Assembly: GCA_937929805.1 (NCBI GenBank)
Contig: CALFUT010000073.1
Span: 1 to 54,582, forward strand
Direction: 5' to 3'
Origin: an uncultured Pirellulaceae bacterium
Lineage (GTDB): Bacteria; Planctomycetota; Planctomycetia; Pirellulales; Pirellulaceae
Length of the DNA: 54,582 bases
The position numbers and the translations under genes were made by a program. This document shows, piece after piece, positions 24,478-33,384 of the stretch (positions are counted from its first letter, which is position 1; each line of letters opens with the position of its first letter). Under the pieces are notes generated by a model. That model worked only from the letters and a program-made list of their open reading frames with translations. It was not told the origin of the DNA and ran no database searches.

Positions 24478-25524
24478 GTGAGCTATTGTTGTTGCCGTCG
24501 TAAAGCATTTACGTTGGTTGAGTTGCTGGTGGTGATTGCGATCATCGGGATATTGATCGGGATGCTGCTGCCGGCAGTTCAGCAAGTGCGTGAGGCTGCT
24601 CGTCGAGTCAATTGCGGCAACAACATGAGGCAACTGGGGCTGGCGGCAATGAACTACGAGGCGGCTCGGCGGAAATTGCCAGGTGGCCTGTTTGTCACGC
24701 TCGGTTCCAACCCCGGAGCAGCTGGGCAGCCTGGTTTTCCCTATCCCGGAATCGCTCATTCTTGGGCAGGCCAATTGCTGCCCTATCTGGAGAATAGCCA
24801 GTTGGCAGATTTGTACGACTTCAATTTCCCTTGGTTTTCATCACCTGAAATCGTACCTGGGACCCCGGACAACCAAGCAGTGTTACGCAATCGAATACCG
24901 TTCTTGCGGTGCCCGTCGACGCCTGTGGACGACCCCGATGGAAACTCAGGCCAGTTCATGTTCGGTCCGGCGACTTTCCCCTATCGTGGTCTTGCTTCGT
25001 CAGATTACGCGCCATGCACCTACATTCATCGAGATGCTCACATGTTCTTTGGATACGAAGCACGCGATAACGACGGCTGGCTTAGCGCTTTGGTCCCGGT
25101 CTACACCGGGCCGGGAGTCGCATTACTGGGGGCTTCTCCTTCAAATGCAAAGCGAGTCGCCGATATCTTCGACGGGACTTCCAACACAATCATGATTAGC
25201 GAATCGGCTGGCAGGCCTTTCCTGTACATAGATCGTCAGTTGCAGGAAAATCAAATTCCTAGTGGCGGTTGGGGGCATCACGAGAGTTTCTATGCGTTGG
25301 ATGGTGCGATCGAAGGAACGATTGACGGGCCGGGTAGCTGCGTCATCAATTGTCACAATGATCGAGAAACCTTCGCATTTCATCCCGGCGGAGCAAATCA
25401 TGCGATCACTGATGGCTCTGTGCGTTTTATCGCTGACACCGTTTCGTCGGCCACTTACGCCGCTTTGGTGACCTCGGACGGCGAATCAACGACGGCCGAA
25501 GAAGTCAGTCCTTGGGGCAGTTGA
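24478..25524 (+). CDS. DUF1559 prepilin-like protein
   Basis: 348 residues from the GTG at 24478, which has GGAGA 5 nt upstream. This start gives the normal short basic leader MSYCCCRRKAFTLVELLVV with the prepilin cleavage site before FTLVELLVVIAIIGIL and Glu at +5. The body is typical of the large planctomycete DUF1559 family: LLPAVQQVREAARR, NNMRQLGLAAMNYE, GTSNTIMISE, and near the C-terminus FHPGGANHAITDGSVRFI. A TTG at 24352 would put 42 residues before the leader and is rejected. These proteins are processed by a prepilin peptidase and placed in the membrane as pseudopilin-like surface components; individual roles are unknown. Three neighbouring Cys in the leader are unusual. Confidence 0.92.
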   Translation: MSYCCCRRKAFTLVELLVVIAIIGILIGMLLPAVQQVREAARRVNCGNNMRQLGLAAMNYEAARRKLPGGLFVTLGSNPGAAGQPGFPYPGIAHSWAGQLLPYLENSQLADLYDFNFPWFSSPEIVPGTPDNQAVLRNRIPFLRCPSTPVDDPDGNSGQFMFGPATFPYRGLASSDYAPCTYIHRDAHMFFGYEARDNDGWLSALVPVYTGPGVALLGASPSNAKRVADIFDGTSNTIMISESAGRPFLYIDRQLQENQIPSGGWGHHESFYALDGAIEGTIDGPGSCVINCHNDRETFAFHPGGANHAITDGSVRFIADTVSSATYAALVTSDGESTTAEEVSPWGS

Positions 25525-25786
25525 TTAGGTTTGGTTTTAACATTTGGCTGCAATATATCAGCGAGAAGATTTCAACTGCGTGAAGCTTTGTCTCCAGCGG
25601 CAGCGTTTTCGGCAGGTATCGTGAAGGGCATATAGAAACCGTTGACACTGAGAAAACCCGTGGTTTTAATGAGCAGCCAAGCTTTCAATTTTGCCTGAGC
25701 ACACGTAGGGGCTCATGATTGAATTTTGACCACTTGTCGTTGTGACTTAGTCTTCATTTCTTCGCTTTAACAGAAAAAGTAAACCT

Positions 25787-26404
25787 GTGAGTGATGCGTT
25801 GTTAGAAAAATCAATGGACTGGGCTGGCTTGATTCAGCAGGCGCGGGCCGGCAGTGATTCTGCTTTGGGGATTATTGTCTCGCGTCTGCGAAATTATTTG
25901 CTATCCGTCGCCAATGCTGAGATGCAGACCTCGGTTCGCAGTAAATTTAGCGGCTCGGATATCATTCAGCAGAGCATGCTTGAGGCGCATCAGTCGATCG
26001 GGACGTTTTGCGGCGACTCCGAAGGCGAGCTCAAGGTTTGGCTTAAGCGAATTGTCTTATCTAACTTGATCGATGAGACGCGTCGTTATCGGAAGACAAA
26101 GCGGCGCGATACCAGTCGGGAAATTTCTTACGATTGGAACGCACAGCCTTTGGCTCAACCCAATGGCCAAACTGCCAGTTGGTTGGTCAGCCGGAACGAG
26201 TTTGACCAGCAACTGTTTGCGGCTGTTCAGAAGCTTCCCGCCCGGCAGCGGCACGTGATTGAGGCGCGGCATCGAGACGGAAAACGATACGCGGAGATCG
26301 CGAAAGAGTTAGGAATCACCGAAGAAGCTGCTCGAAAGCTTTGGGCGCGAGGCGTAGCTGCTTTAAAACTCGCGATAGGCAAGTCCGTTTCCGGGACTCC
26401 ATAG
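25787..26404 (+). CDS. ECF-type RNA polymerase sigma factor
   Basis: 205 residues from a GTG start. Sigma region 2 spans about 15-95 with SDIIQQSMLEAHQ and FCGDSEGELKVWLKRIVLSNLIDETRRYRK; region 4 spans about 140-195 with LPARQRHVIEARHRDGKRYAEIAKELGITEEAARKLWARG, a helix-turn-helix for the -35 element. Such factors usually respond to envelope signals. No anti-sigma gene adjoins it; instead a membrane Ser/Thr kinase starts 12 bp downstream and a second one follows, the layout of kinase-linked ECF groups that planctomycetes are rich in. Control by phosphorylation is therefore likely but inferred. An apparent promoter could not be read with confidence. Confidence 0.93.
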   Translation: MSDALLEKSMDWAGLIQQARAGSDSALGIIVSRLRNYLLSVANAEMQTSVRSKFSGSDIIQQSMLEAHQSIGTFCGDSEGELKVWLKRIVLSNLIDETRRYRKTKRRDTSREISYDWNAQPLAQPNGQTASWLVSRNEFDQQLFAAVQKLPARQRHVIEARHRDGKRYAEIAKELGITEEAARKLWARGVAALKLAIGKSVSGTP

Positions 26405-26416
26405 GCCCTTTAATTC

Positions 26417-27937
26417 ATGGACCCTTCATTCTCTGATCACTCGGGCGATTCTCAGCCAAGTTCGTCAAGGGACCGCGGGCAGGAGGTGGATCTTGAAATC
26501 GTTCGGCGGCTAGATCAATTGTGGCCTGCTGTGTCTTCACCCGAGGCAGGCAAGCCAGCCGAGTTGCGGACGATTGGGAAGTACCAGCTGCAGCGGATTG
26601 TGGGTGGCGGATCGTTTGGTGTGGTGTACTTGGCGATCGACTCCGTTCTTGATCGGCCGGTCGCGCTCAAGCTTCCGCGACTGGAGGTCTTGCTGGACGA
26701 AGGAAAGCGGGCTCGCTTTGCCGTGGAGGCAGAGACTGCGGCAAGTTTAGAGCATCCGGGGATCGTCCGGGTCTACGAGGCGGGGTTAGCTGGGCCTGAG
26801 CCCTTTATCGCGATGGCTTATGGCGATGGGCCCAACTTGGCGGAATGGATGGCCGCTAATTCAAATGCACATTCTTGGCAGGCGTTGGCTGCGTTAGTGG
26901 CAGAGATTGCCTTGGCTGTCGATTATGCTCATCAACACGGAGTGCTGCATCGTGATCTCAAGCCCGCCAATATTTTAATGGTGCAACGGACATCGCCGGT
27001 TGCGTTGCGGTTGCAACAAGAGTTGGCTTCTCTGGGACGGTTGCCGATGTTGACCGATTTTGGTTTGGCTAGATTTCTTGGCGAGGAAGGTGTCGATACG
27101 CGGTCCAGTGTCTTGCTGGGAACGCCTCTCTACGTGGCTCCTGAGCAGCTGATTCGTTCCCGATCGAAACTGCAAGATCTACCCACGCCCGCGTTGGATA
27201 TTTACAGCCTTGGTGTGATTCTGTTTGAACTGTTGACCGGTCAGATGCCGCTTGATGGCGATGATTACTTGCAGGTGATCGAATCCGTTCGAGGCCAAAC
27301 GCCAGCCAAGTTGCGTACCCTTCGTCCCGATCTGCCGAAATCACTCGAAACAATTTGCGCGAAATGCTTGGAGAAGCAACCAGAGCATCGCTATCAAACG
27401 GCGGCTGAGCTCGCGGAAGACTTAGAGCGGTCCATTCACGATAGTTCGATCGAAGGTCGGTTGCCTTCGGTTCGGCAGCGCGCGGCTGTTTGGGTGACTG
27501 CTCCCCAGCGTGTTCGCTGGGCGGGGTGGTATGCCATCGCTTGGCATTCGATTGTGGCGCTCTGGATGGGCTTGGCGCTGGCGGTGGTGCCGTTGAAGGT
27601 TTCGTTGGGGCCCGGGGAGTGGGCCGATTTGGCATTCCGGTATGGCTACGGTCTGCTTTTTAGTTTTTCACTGGTGTTCTTTTTCGGCTGGTGGACGGTC
27701 AAGGAAAAGCGGTGGGCAATCTATTGTGGTTTTTTATTGTCGCTTGGGAAAATGCTGGCTTACACGAACGCCGTCTTTCTGAAGCCACTTTCTTTTTACG
27801 CTTTTACAAGGGTTTTTGAGGACGTGCCCGCCTACTCGGTCGCCGATCGTTTTTTGTTTTTGACGTGTATCGCGCTGCAGGTGTTCTTTTATGGCTGCGC
27901 GATTGCTGCAGATCGAAAGCATGGAGTCTGTGGGTAA
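26417..27937 (+). CDS. transmembrane Ser/Thr protein kinase, first of a tandem pair
   Basis: 506 residues. The N-terminal 50 are polar. The Hanks-type kinase domain runs from about 54 to 335: Gly-rich loop GGGSFGVVY (63-71), Lys85 in VALKLPR, HRDLKPANI (178-186), DFG 214-216, APE 241-243 and Asp261. All catalytic residues are present. The C-terminal 140 residues contain four hydrophobic segments (WYAIAWHSIVALWMGLALAV, LLFSFSLVFFFGWWTV, and two more) ending CAIAADRKHGVCG, so the catalytic domain faces the cytoplasm and the sensor is probably the membrane part itself. The sigma gene lies 12 bp upstream, and a paralogous kinase follows. Regulation of the sigma factor is the likely role. Confidence 0.92.
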   Translation: MDPSFSDHSGDSQPSSSRDRGQEVDLEIVRRLDQLWPAVSSPEAGKPAELRTIGKYQLQRIVGGGSFGVVYLAIDSVLDRPVALKLPRLEVLLDEGKRARFAVEAETAASLEHPGIVRVYEAGLAGPEPFIAMAYGDGPNLAEWMAANSNAHSWQALAALVAEIALAVDYAHQHGVLHRDLKPANILMVQRTSPVALRLQQELASLGRLPMLTDFGLARFLGEEGVDTRSSVLLGTPLYVAPEQLIRSRSKLQDLPTPALDIYSLGVILFELLTGQMPLDGDDYLQVIESVRGQTPAKLRTLRPDLPKSLETICAKCLEKQPEHRYQTAAELAEDLERSIHDSSIEGRLPSVRQRAAVWVTAPQRVRWAGWYAIAWHSIVALWMGLALAVVPLKVSLGPGEWADLAFRYGYGLLFSFSLVFFFGWWTVKEKRWAIYCGFLLSLGKMLAYTNAVFLKPLSFYAFTRVFEDVPAYSVADRFLFLTCIALQVFFYGCAIAADRKHGVCG

Positions 27938-28014
27938 CGTAATTTCAAACAGATCAACCCAAGTGTGTGCAGGATGAAGGGACGCCCGGAGGCATGACCA
28001 ACGAGGACCAAACA

Positions 28015-29484
28015 ATGGACGACACTGTCTCTTTTGAAGAGGACGATGATACGAACTCGCTGGTTGAGCGCTTGGATCGGTTGTGGACTCGTGGAAGGCT
28101 TGGTGCCTCTGGCCAGCAGATGAAAAAAACGGTCGGGAAGTATCAACTTCAACAGGTTGTTGGAGCTGGAGCGTTTGGCATCGTTTATCTGGCTCGAGAT
28201 ACCGAGCTTGAAAAAGCCGTTGCGTTGAAGCTGCCGCGATTGGAGGTGTTGCTAGATGTCGATAAACGAAAACGTTTTGCCGGCGAGGCAGTGATGGCGG
28301 CCAAGCTTGATCATCCACAAATCGTTCGTGTCTATGAGGCTCGCCTGGAGGGGCCAGACCCTTACATCGCGTCCGCGTTTTGCGATGGTCCGAATTTGGC
28401 TGAATGGTTAAGCGATCGACAGCAGGCCACTCCTTGGGTTGCGGTCGCAAAGTTGATGGCGGAGGTCGCCGATGCGGTCGAACATGCTCATTCTCGAGGT
28501 GTGCTTCACCGGGATTTGAAACCGGCAAATATTTTGCTCGTTGCCCGTGAGGATCTCAGTGGCGATCAAGCCGACAAGCAATCTGACGGGCAATCGGACG
28601 ATGACTTTCCTTTCTCGCCAAGGCTTACCGATTTCGGGCTGGCAAAGTTCTCTGATATGCACGAAGCGGATACACGATCCAGTCAAATGCTTGGGACCCC
28701 TCTGTACATGGCTCCCGAGCGTCTGGAGGGGCGCGAGGCGACGGTCGCCGCAGATGTCTACAGTTTGGGAGTCATTTTGTTCGAGTTGCTTTCGGGCGAG
28801 TTGCCAATCGAGGGCGAAAATTACTTGGAGCTGGTCGCGAAAATTCGCCATCAACCTCCCCGGCGGTTACGCTCTCTGCGGCGCGATGTTCCGAAGGATC
28901 TTGGCCGCATCTGCGCGAAATGCCTTAGCAAAGAGGCTGACGCTCGCTATCAATCCGCAGCCGAATTGGCAACAGACTTACGACGGTGCATCGATGGAAT
29001 ACAAATCCAAGGGCAACTGCCCACGTGGCGAAGTCGCATTGCCTACTGGTGTACGCGTCCAGAACGGGTCGTCAACGCCGGTTGGTTTGGGCTGGTGTCT
29101 CATCTGGTTTTAATCGCTTGGGTGGCGTCGGCGGTGATGCTGATCCCAACGCGCTTTGACCTCGACGAGATTCAATGGTTCAAGCAAGTTTCTCAGATGC
29201 TGTATGGCGTTTGTTTTGGCTTTGGTCCGATCGTCTTGGGCAGTTGGCTGGTCGTGCAACGCTATCGATGGGCCGTCTACGTTGGCTTCCTAGTCACACT
29301 CGGGAAAATTCCATTTCAGTTTCGCGCGATGGTGTATAAGCCGGTGTATTTTTCGGACCTATATGAGACCGGAGGCGTCTACGTTTTCATGGATCATTTC
29401 ATTGTTGCTGTGTTGCTGCTATTTCAGCTGTTTTTTCTTGGCTGTGCGATCATGGCAGATCGTAAGCATCACGTTTGCCGGTGA
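28015..29484 (+). CDS. transmembrane Ser/Thr protein kinase, second of a tandem pair
   Basis: 489 residues from ATG 28015, chosen because GAGGA lies 7 nt upstream and the N-terminus then matches the first kinase; ATG 27994 and GTG 27967 are alternatives. Motifs: GAGAFGIVY, VALKLPRLEVLLD (Lys72), HRDLKPANI (165-173), an acidic insert of about 20 residues before DFG (206-208), APE, and the same four-helix C-terminal membrane region ending CAIMADRKHHVCR. The match to the first kinase runs along the whole chain, so it is a tandem duplicate that has diverged moderately. It sits in the same operon as the sigma gene. The N-terminus and the acidic insert are the main differences. Confidence 0.92.
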   Translation: MDDTVSFEEDDDTNSLVERLDRLWTRGRLGASGQQMKKTVGKYQLQQVVGAGAFGIVYLARDTELEKAVALKLPRLEVLLDVDKRKRFAGEAVMAAKLDHPQIVRVYEARLEGPDPYIASAFCDGPNLAEWLSDRQQATPWVAVAKLMAEVADAVEHAHSRGVLHRDLKPANILLVAREDLSGDQADKQSDGQSDDDFPFSPRLTDFGLAKFSDMHEADTRSSQMLGTPLYMAPERLEGREATVAADVYSLGVILFELLSGELPIEGENYLELVAKIRHQPPRRLRSLRRDVPKDLGRICAKCLSKEADARYQSAAELATDLRRCIDGIQIQGQLPTWRSRIAYWCTRPERVVNAGWFGLVSHLVLIAWVASAVMLIPTRFDLDEIQWFKQVSQMLYGVCFGFGPIVLGSWLVVQRYRWAVYVGFLVTLGKIPFQFRAMVYKPVYFSDLYETGGVYVFMDHFIVAVLLLFQLFFLGCAIMADRKHHVCR

Positions 29485-29506
29485 CGGATTGCGAAAGCGT
29501 CGGTGG

Positions 29507-30112
29507 CTAAGGTGATTGGGTTGGTGGTGCGGCGACAAACTTGCGTCTTAGTCCATGAACGGCCACGAGGGCTGCTACGAGGGCGAGGCTCCACTTAATC
29601 CAGTTGGGCCAAACTGCCATTGCTGGAATCAATACCTCGTTGGTGGTGCAATCAAATTTCAATGCCAGCCAGATGAAGGTCGCATTCTCGGTAAAATCAG
29701 CGATCACGATCGCCAGCGGAATCAGCAATAGGGCTCGGCCTGCTTGGCCGAACAGCCACCAGAAAATCAGTCCAATCAAAGTTCCGTAGACGATTGGAAA
29801 CGCGACATCCGTCGTCGCTTCAGTCGCGGCATAGTAACGCCGAGCCTCCCGAGGGGTTGGGGGCTCAGTTTTAAATTGCCAAGGTCCGGCCCCTATCGCG
29901 AAATCTGCTGTAAGTTCGGGCTTTCGCGGGTCGCGGATAAACTCTTCAAGTTGTTTCTTGAAGGGATTGAGTACGTGTCCATCGGGAACAGGTTTTAGAA
30001 AGCTGCTGCGTAAGGAAAACTCAGCTATGCAAACAATCAATGCGATTACCAGTATGCAAAACGCTCTCACGTTGAGCTGACTTTGAATGAAACGCTCTAG
30101 AAAATTCAACAC
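29507..30112 (-). CDS. hypothetical membrane protein
   Basis: About 201 residues from a GTG at 30112 (TTG 30109 is equivalent). Four hydrophobic segments are visible: AFCILVIALIVCIAEF near the start, VYGTLIGLIFWWLF, LLLIPLAIVIADF and KWSLALVAALVAVHGL. A polar loop of about 70 residues separates the first helix from the rest. The frame extends upstream to 30535, but that part lies over the SelW-like gene in another frame and reads as Arg/Pro/Ser-rich noise, so it is excluded. I recognise no family. Convergent with the kinase gene, 22 bp away. Confidence 0.55.
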   Translation of the reverse strand: MLNFLERFIQSQLNVRAFCILVIALIVCIAEFSLRSSFLKPVPDGHVLNPFKKQLEEFIRDPRKPELTADFAIGAGPWQFKTEPPTPREARRYYAATEATTDVAFPIVYGTLIGLIFWWLFGQAGRALLLIPLAIVIADFTENATFIWLALKFDCTTNEVLIPAMAVWPNWIKWSLALVAALVAVHGLRRKFVAAPPTQSP

Positions 30113-30285
30113 GATGGAGAGTGTCCGGAAGTTTAGAGATTGCTGTTTGGTTTGGGCTTGCGAGAACTGGTTGCGGCAACGATCGCGTGGGATGGACGAT
30201 GGAGCATGTTGCGTTTTATTGACGAAGCAATGACGATTTGCCGACAGTCCTACGCATCCGTTTAAATTGGCAACGCGTGGTTGTT

Positions 30286-30585
30286 TCAGTCGGCGGATTT
30301 TTTGTCGGAATGTCCGAGGTCGCGGTTGGGCTCGATCACGTCGCGGACTTTCTGCTTGAGCACTTTCGCTTCTGGGAAGCCGCCATCCGTCTTGCGGTCC
30401 CAAACAAGGGTGCCGTTTGCAAAGACTTGGAATTGTCCCGATTCGCCCGGCACGAGCGCGACTTCGCCCACCGAGTGCTCGAAGGTCGACAGCAATTCCT
30501 GTGCAAGCCACGCCGATCGCAGTAGCCAGCGGCACTTGGTGCAGTAGTGAATTTCGACTCGTGGAGTGGACGTGACTGGAGACAT
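30286..30585 (-). CDS. SelT/SelW/SelH-family thioredoxin-like protein (Cys form)
   Basis: 99 residues beginning MSPVTSTPRVEIHYCTKCRW. CxxC at the end of the first strand, followed by RSAWLAQELLSTF and further on by GQFQVFANGTLVWDRKTDGGFPEAKVLKQKVRD, is the layout of the Rdx/SelW family. Here both redox residues are Cys rather than Cys and selenocysteine. Family members are small cytoplasmic redox proteins whose substrates are mostly unknown. Start ATG 30585 gives the family length; the frame is open further upstream to 30777 without recognisable sequence. The ribosome site is weak. Confidence 0.8.
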   Translation of the reverse strand: MSPVTSTPRVEIHYCTKCRWLLRSAWLAQELLSTFEHSVGEVALVPGESGQFQVFANGTLVWDRKTDGGFPEAKVLKQKVRDVIEPNRDLGHSDKKSAD

Positions 30586-30822
30586 GAATTTGCTTAAGGC
30601 AATTTTTTTAAGGTGGGGTACGGTTTTCTTATTCCTGCTGTCGGTCAACGGCTTGGTTGTCAGCCAAAATCCCTTGGAAATTAAACCGTAACCGGTTCCA
30701 CTTCGTCCCGCAATTGCGGATGGAACTTCAATAGCCGCAGTTTGCCTGCTATTGAAGATCAAGTGCCGCATGGGCACAATTAAAACACAACCCGTATCGA
30801 ATCGAAACTCAGGAGAAGACTC

Positions 30823-31458
30823 GTGGCTGAAACGAACTCAGGTAGCAATGACTATGGCAGTGTAACCAGCTGGAGTGAAGCACTCGCGCGGCTTGAAGCG
30901 GGCAACGCTCGATATAAATCAGGTAAATATGAACATCCGAATCAGAGTCCGGAATGTCGTGAGCTTTGGACCGGGAAACAAGAACCTTGGTGTATTGTGT
31001 TGTCTTGTGCCGACAGCCGTGTGACGCCAGAGATGGTTTTCGACACCGGCATCGGTGAGTTATTTATCATCCGAGTCGCAGGGAACATCGCGAACGCTTC
31101 AACGATTGCCAGTATCGAATACGCAGCCGCGAATTTGCCGTCGGCTCAGGGGATCGTTGTTTTGGGGCACGAAAGTTGTGGGGCTGTCGGCGCGGCGATC
31201 AGTATCGGTGAAAGCGGCGGTGCTGCGCCTAGTCCGGCGTTGCAACACTTGGTTGGGCACATTGCTCCGGCGTTGCAGAAGAAGCCTACGGGTAAGGACC
31301 AGATGGCCGGGTACGTGCGAGCCAACGCGCGGCTGGCTGCGGAGGATCTGATTGCTCGATCAAAGATCATTCAAGATTCGGGTCTGCCCGTTGTTCCGGC
31401 TTACTATCGATTGAAAAGCGGTGACGTTGAGTTTCTGAGTGTCACCAAGTTGGCATAG
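30823..31458 (+). CDS. beta-class carbonic anhydrase
   Basis: 211 residues from a GTG start preceded by CAGGAGAAG. The zinc site is complete: Cys62 and Asp64-Arg66 in SCADSRV, His116 and Cys119 in GHESCGAV. RVAGNI and SIEYA follow the family pattern. It converts CO2 and water to bicarbonate in the cytoplasm or periplasm; no signal peptide is seen, so cytoplasmic. It stands alone. About 120 bp after the stop lies a palindromic element. Sulphate-permease fusions seen in some relatives are absent. Confidence 0.94.
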   Translation: MAETNSGSNDYGSVTSWSEALARLEAGNARYKSGKYEHPNQSPECRELWTGKQEPWCIVLSCADSRVTPEMVFDTGIGELFIIRVAGNIANASTIASIEYAAANLPSAQGIVVLGHESCGAVGAAISIGESGGAAPSPALQHLVGHIAPALQKKPTGKDQMAGYVRANARLAAEDLIARSKIIQDSGLPVVPAYYRLKSGDVEFLSVTKLA

Positions 31459-32139
31459 CTGCGACTTGATTCGTTTGTCACACGAGCCAATTTGTAGAAT
31501 TCCGGCTTGATGCTTGCTTCGACTAGATGAACCTTTGCATCGGTTGGGCGAGAATTTTTCGCCGAGTGAGACGGATGCTTGGACGGGTACGGCTCCGTCC
31601 GCATCCGGGGTTATGGTTCCTTCGGCCCCCGAGTCGACGGCTGAGCTTGTTGCTGCGTGCGGATCGGGCGAAGCGGCTCCCCCTCCGGGCGGCACTGTCG
31701 TCAAAACAGTAGGTTCATTTTCGCTTAAATAAAAAGTTATCCCGGCCTCGTTTGCATCGTACCGTAGGGCCTAATTCTGCCATATTCCTGACTGATTTTT
31801 GTTCTTCATCGAAACGGATGCTGCTTGGGCCGTGTTCAATTTTTGTGAGCGTTTGTTATTCTCGCTCGCCGCATCAAGTGAACGAATTTGTGTCGTGAAT
31901 GGACAACTGGTTGCAGGGGCGAGTATTTTTTGCGGGAATATCCGTGGAGCAACGATTACTAATTTAGTTCTGATGGTTCCCGTAGGTCGATAGTCGTTGT
32001 TTAACATGCGAAGACCGTAAGCTTTATTGAGTGCGTTTTCTCGCGAATCGTTGTCGATTCAGATTCGTCGTTCATTTTTTGGCGTTGTTGTGGGATACTG
32101 ATAAGGTCGATCCACCCAAATTGCAGGAAGAAAAGACCA
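31459..32139. other. intergenic stretch of about 680 bp with a palindromic element
   Basis: No supported gene. It contains the degenerate inverted element at 31581-31686; a plus-strand frame at 31514-31732 runs through that element and is Ala/Ser/Pro-rich, so I take it as a by-product of the repeat. The final 100 bp precede the esterase gene. Confidence 0.45.
31581..31686. repeat. degenerate REP-like inverted element
   Basis: The left arm starts GGACGGGTACGGCTCCGTCC and the right arm, read on the other strand, starts GGAGGGGGAGCCGCTTCGCC. Both resemble the arms of the elements at 42010-42089 and 46107-46185. It is the least conserved of the three and begins 122 bp after the carbonic anhydrase stop. 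Confidence 0.4.
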
Positions 32140-33384
32140 ATGAAAAATAATGGCTCTACCGCAAATTTAGTTCGCTGTGCCGCGCGATATGCGTTCGCTT
32201 TCTATGTCTGCCTCTTTGCCGTCGTTTCAAGCTCTACGGCCAATGGGCAAACGTGGCAAGCAGGATTGCAGGGCACTTTTCCTTCGAACGCGGGACCCGA
32301 TGTTCCATCTGTTCGCTACCGCTATTACTTGCCCCAACATTTTGATTCGACTCAAGACTACCCGCTTGTATTAGCGCTCCATGGCTCAGGGCAAACTGGC
32401 ACGGACAATAACCATCCGCAGATCGGTTTTCCTCCTCTTATTAGTAAAACGTTCAACGACTTCCCAGCGATCTTGGTGATCCCGCAAATCCAGAGTGGAT
32501 CGTGGTCCCCTAACAATCCGTTTGATCGAACACCGGGGCTGCTGCAACTTTTTTTGGACTTCTTTCCCGTCGATGAAAACCGAATCTACGTTACCGGAAT
32601 TTCAATGGGCGGATTCGGAACGATGACTTACCTTGAGTACTTTAACGTTGATAACCCGAATGGGCTACGTTTTGCGGCCGGAGCGCCTAGCGCGGGTGCG
32701 AACGTTTCTGCCAGTGCTGCTGCGGAACTAGGCAACACCCCAATCTGGTTTACTCACAACATGGGTGACCCGGTAGTTGATTTCAATTTCTCTCTCGAAG
32801 CGTTCAACACGATTGCTGGCTTCCCCACGGATCGACCATTTATGGCAAACGCCCCCAGTGGAGCGATTGGGGGCAGCCTCGCTGAAGTTGGACTGACCCG
32901 CTTCACTGCCTTTGATGTCAACAATCACAACTCGTGGGGACCAACGTACAATTCGGATCAATTTTACGAATGGATGTTCAGTCAAACTTCAGCCGTGGTG
33001 CCTGATGTGATCGGTGATTTCGACGACGACAACGATGTGGATGCCGATGACATTAATTTCTATCGTGGAAATATTGGTTTCACAGCCGATGGTGAACTTG
33101 CTCAGGCGGATTTTGACGGAGATGGTCAGGTCACGGCCGAAGATTTAAGAATTCACGTCGAGACCTACGTTCAGACCTCCAATGGACAGTCAGGAACTTT
33201 CTTGGGTGACTTGGATTTGGATGGAACGGTTAATGTTCTGGGCGACGCCTTTACTTTGGTGGGTAGCTTGGGCAGCACCGTGGTCAGCTATTCCCAAGGT
33301 GACATCAATCTTGACGGTGCGGTCAGCGTTCTTGGTGATGCATTTTTGCTGGTGGGAAACTTGGGCCGAACAAACGAACCTTAG
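32140..33384 (+). CDS. secreted esterase (alpha/beta hydrolase, PHB-depolymerase/LpqC-like) with C-terminal dockerin-like repeats
   Basis: 414 residues. A signal peptide (FAFYVCLFAVVSSSTANG) precedes an alpha/beta-hydrolase domain: LVLALHGSG with the oxyanion region at 77-84, nucleophile Ser155 in GISMGG, an acidic residue in MGDPVVDF and His in NNHNSW. This is the feruloyl-esterase/PHB-depolymerase-like group. Residues of about 290-410 hold calcium-loop repeats of the dockerin/EF-hand type, the last two reading [15 protein letters not shown] and DINLDGAVSVLGDAF. The same repeats end the beta-helix protein encoded next. Secretion and surface attachment follow from the architecture; the ester substrate, likely plant or algal polymer, is inference. 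Confidence 0.85.
   Translation: MKNNGSTANLVRCAARYAFAFYVCLFAVVSSSTANGQTWQAGLQGTFPSNAGPDVPSVRYRYYLPQHFDSTQDYPLVLALHGSGQTGTDNNHPQIGFPPLISKTFNDFPAILVIPQIQSGSWSPNNPFDRTPGLLQLFLDFFPVDENRIYVTGISMGGFGTMTYLEYFNVDNPNGLRFAAGAPSAGANVSASAAAELGNTPIWFTHNMGDPVVDFNFSLEAFNTIAGFPTDRPFMANAPSGAIGGSLAEVGLTRFTAFDVNNHNSWGPTYNSDQFYEWMFSQTSAVVPDVIGDFDDDNDVDADDINFYRGNIGFTADGELAQADFDGDGQVTAEDLRIHVETYVQTSNGQSGTFLGDLDLDGTVNVLGDAFTLVGSLGSTVVSYSQGDINLDGAVSVLGDAFLLVGNLGRTNEP

Noticed and set aside
27734-28528. Minus-strand frame of 264 residues across the two kinase genes
   Set aside because: It is antisense to two well-supported kinases and has no motif.
29507-30535. A 342-residue reading of the hypothetical membrane protein
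   Set aside because: The first 141 codons lie in another frame of the same strand over the SelW-like gene and read as low-complexity Arg/Pro/Ser. The membrane part starts at about 30112.
31514-31732. Plus-strand frame of 72 residues after the carbonic anhydrase gene
   Set aside because: It runs through the degenerate palindromic element and is Ala/Pro/Ser-rich; no independent evidence.
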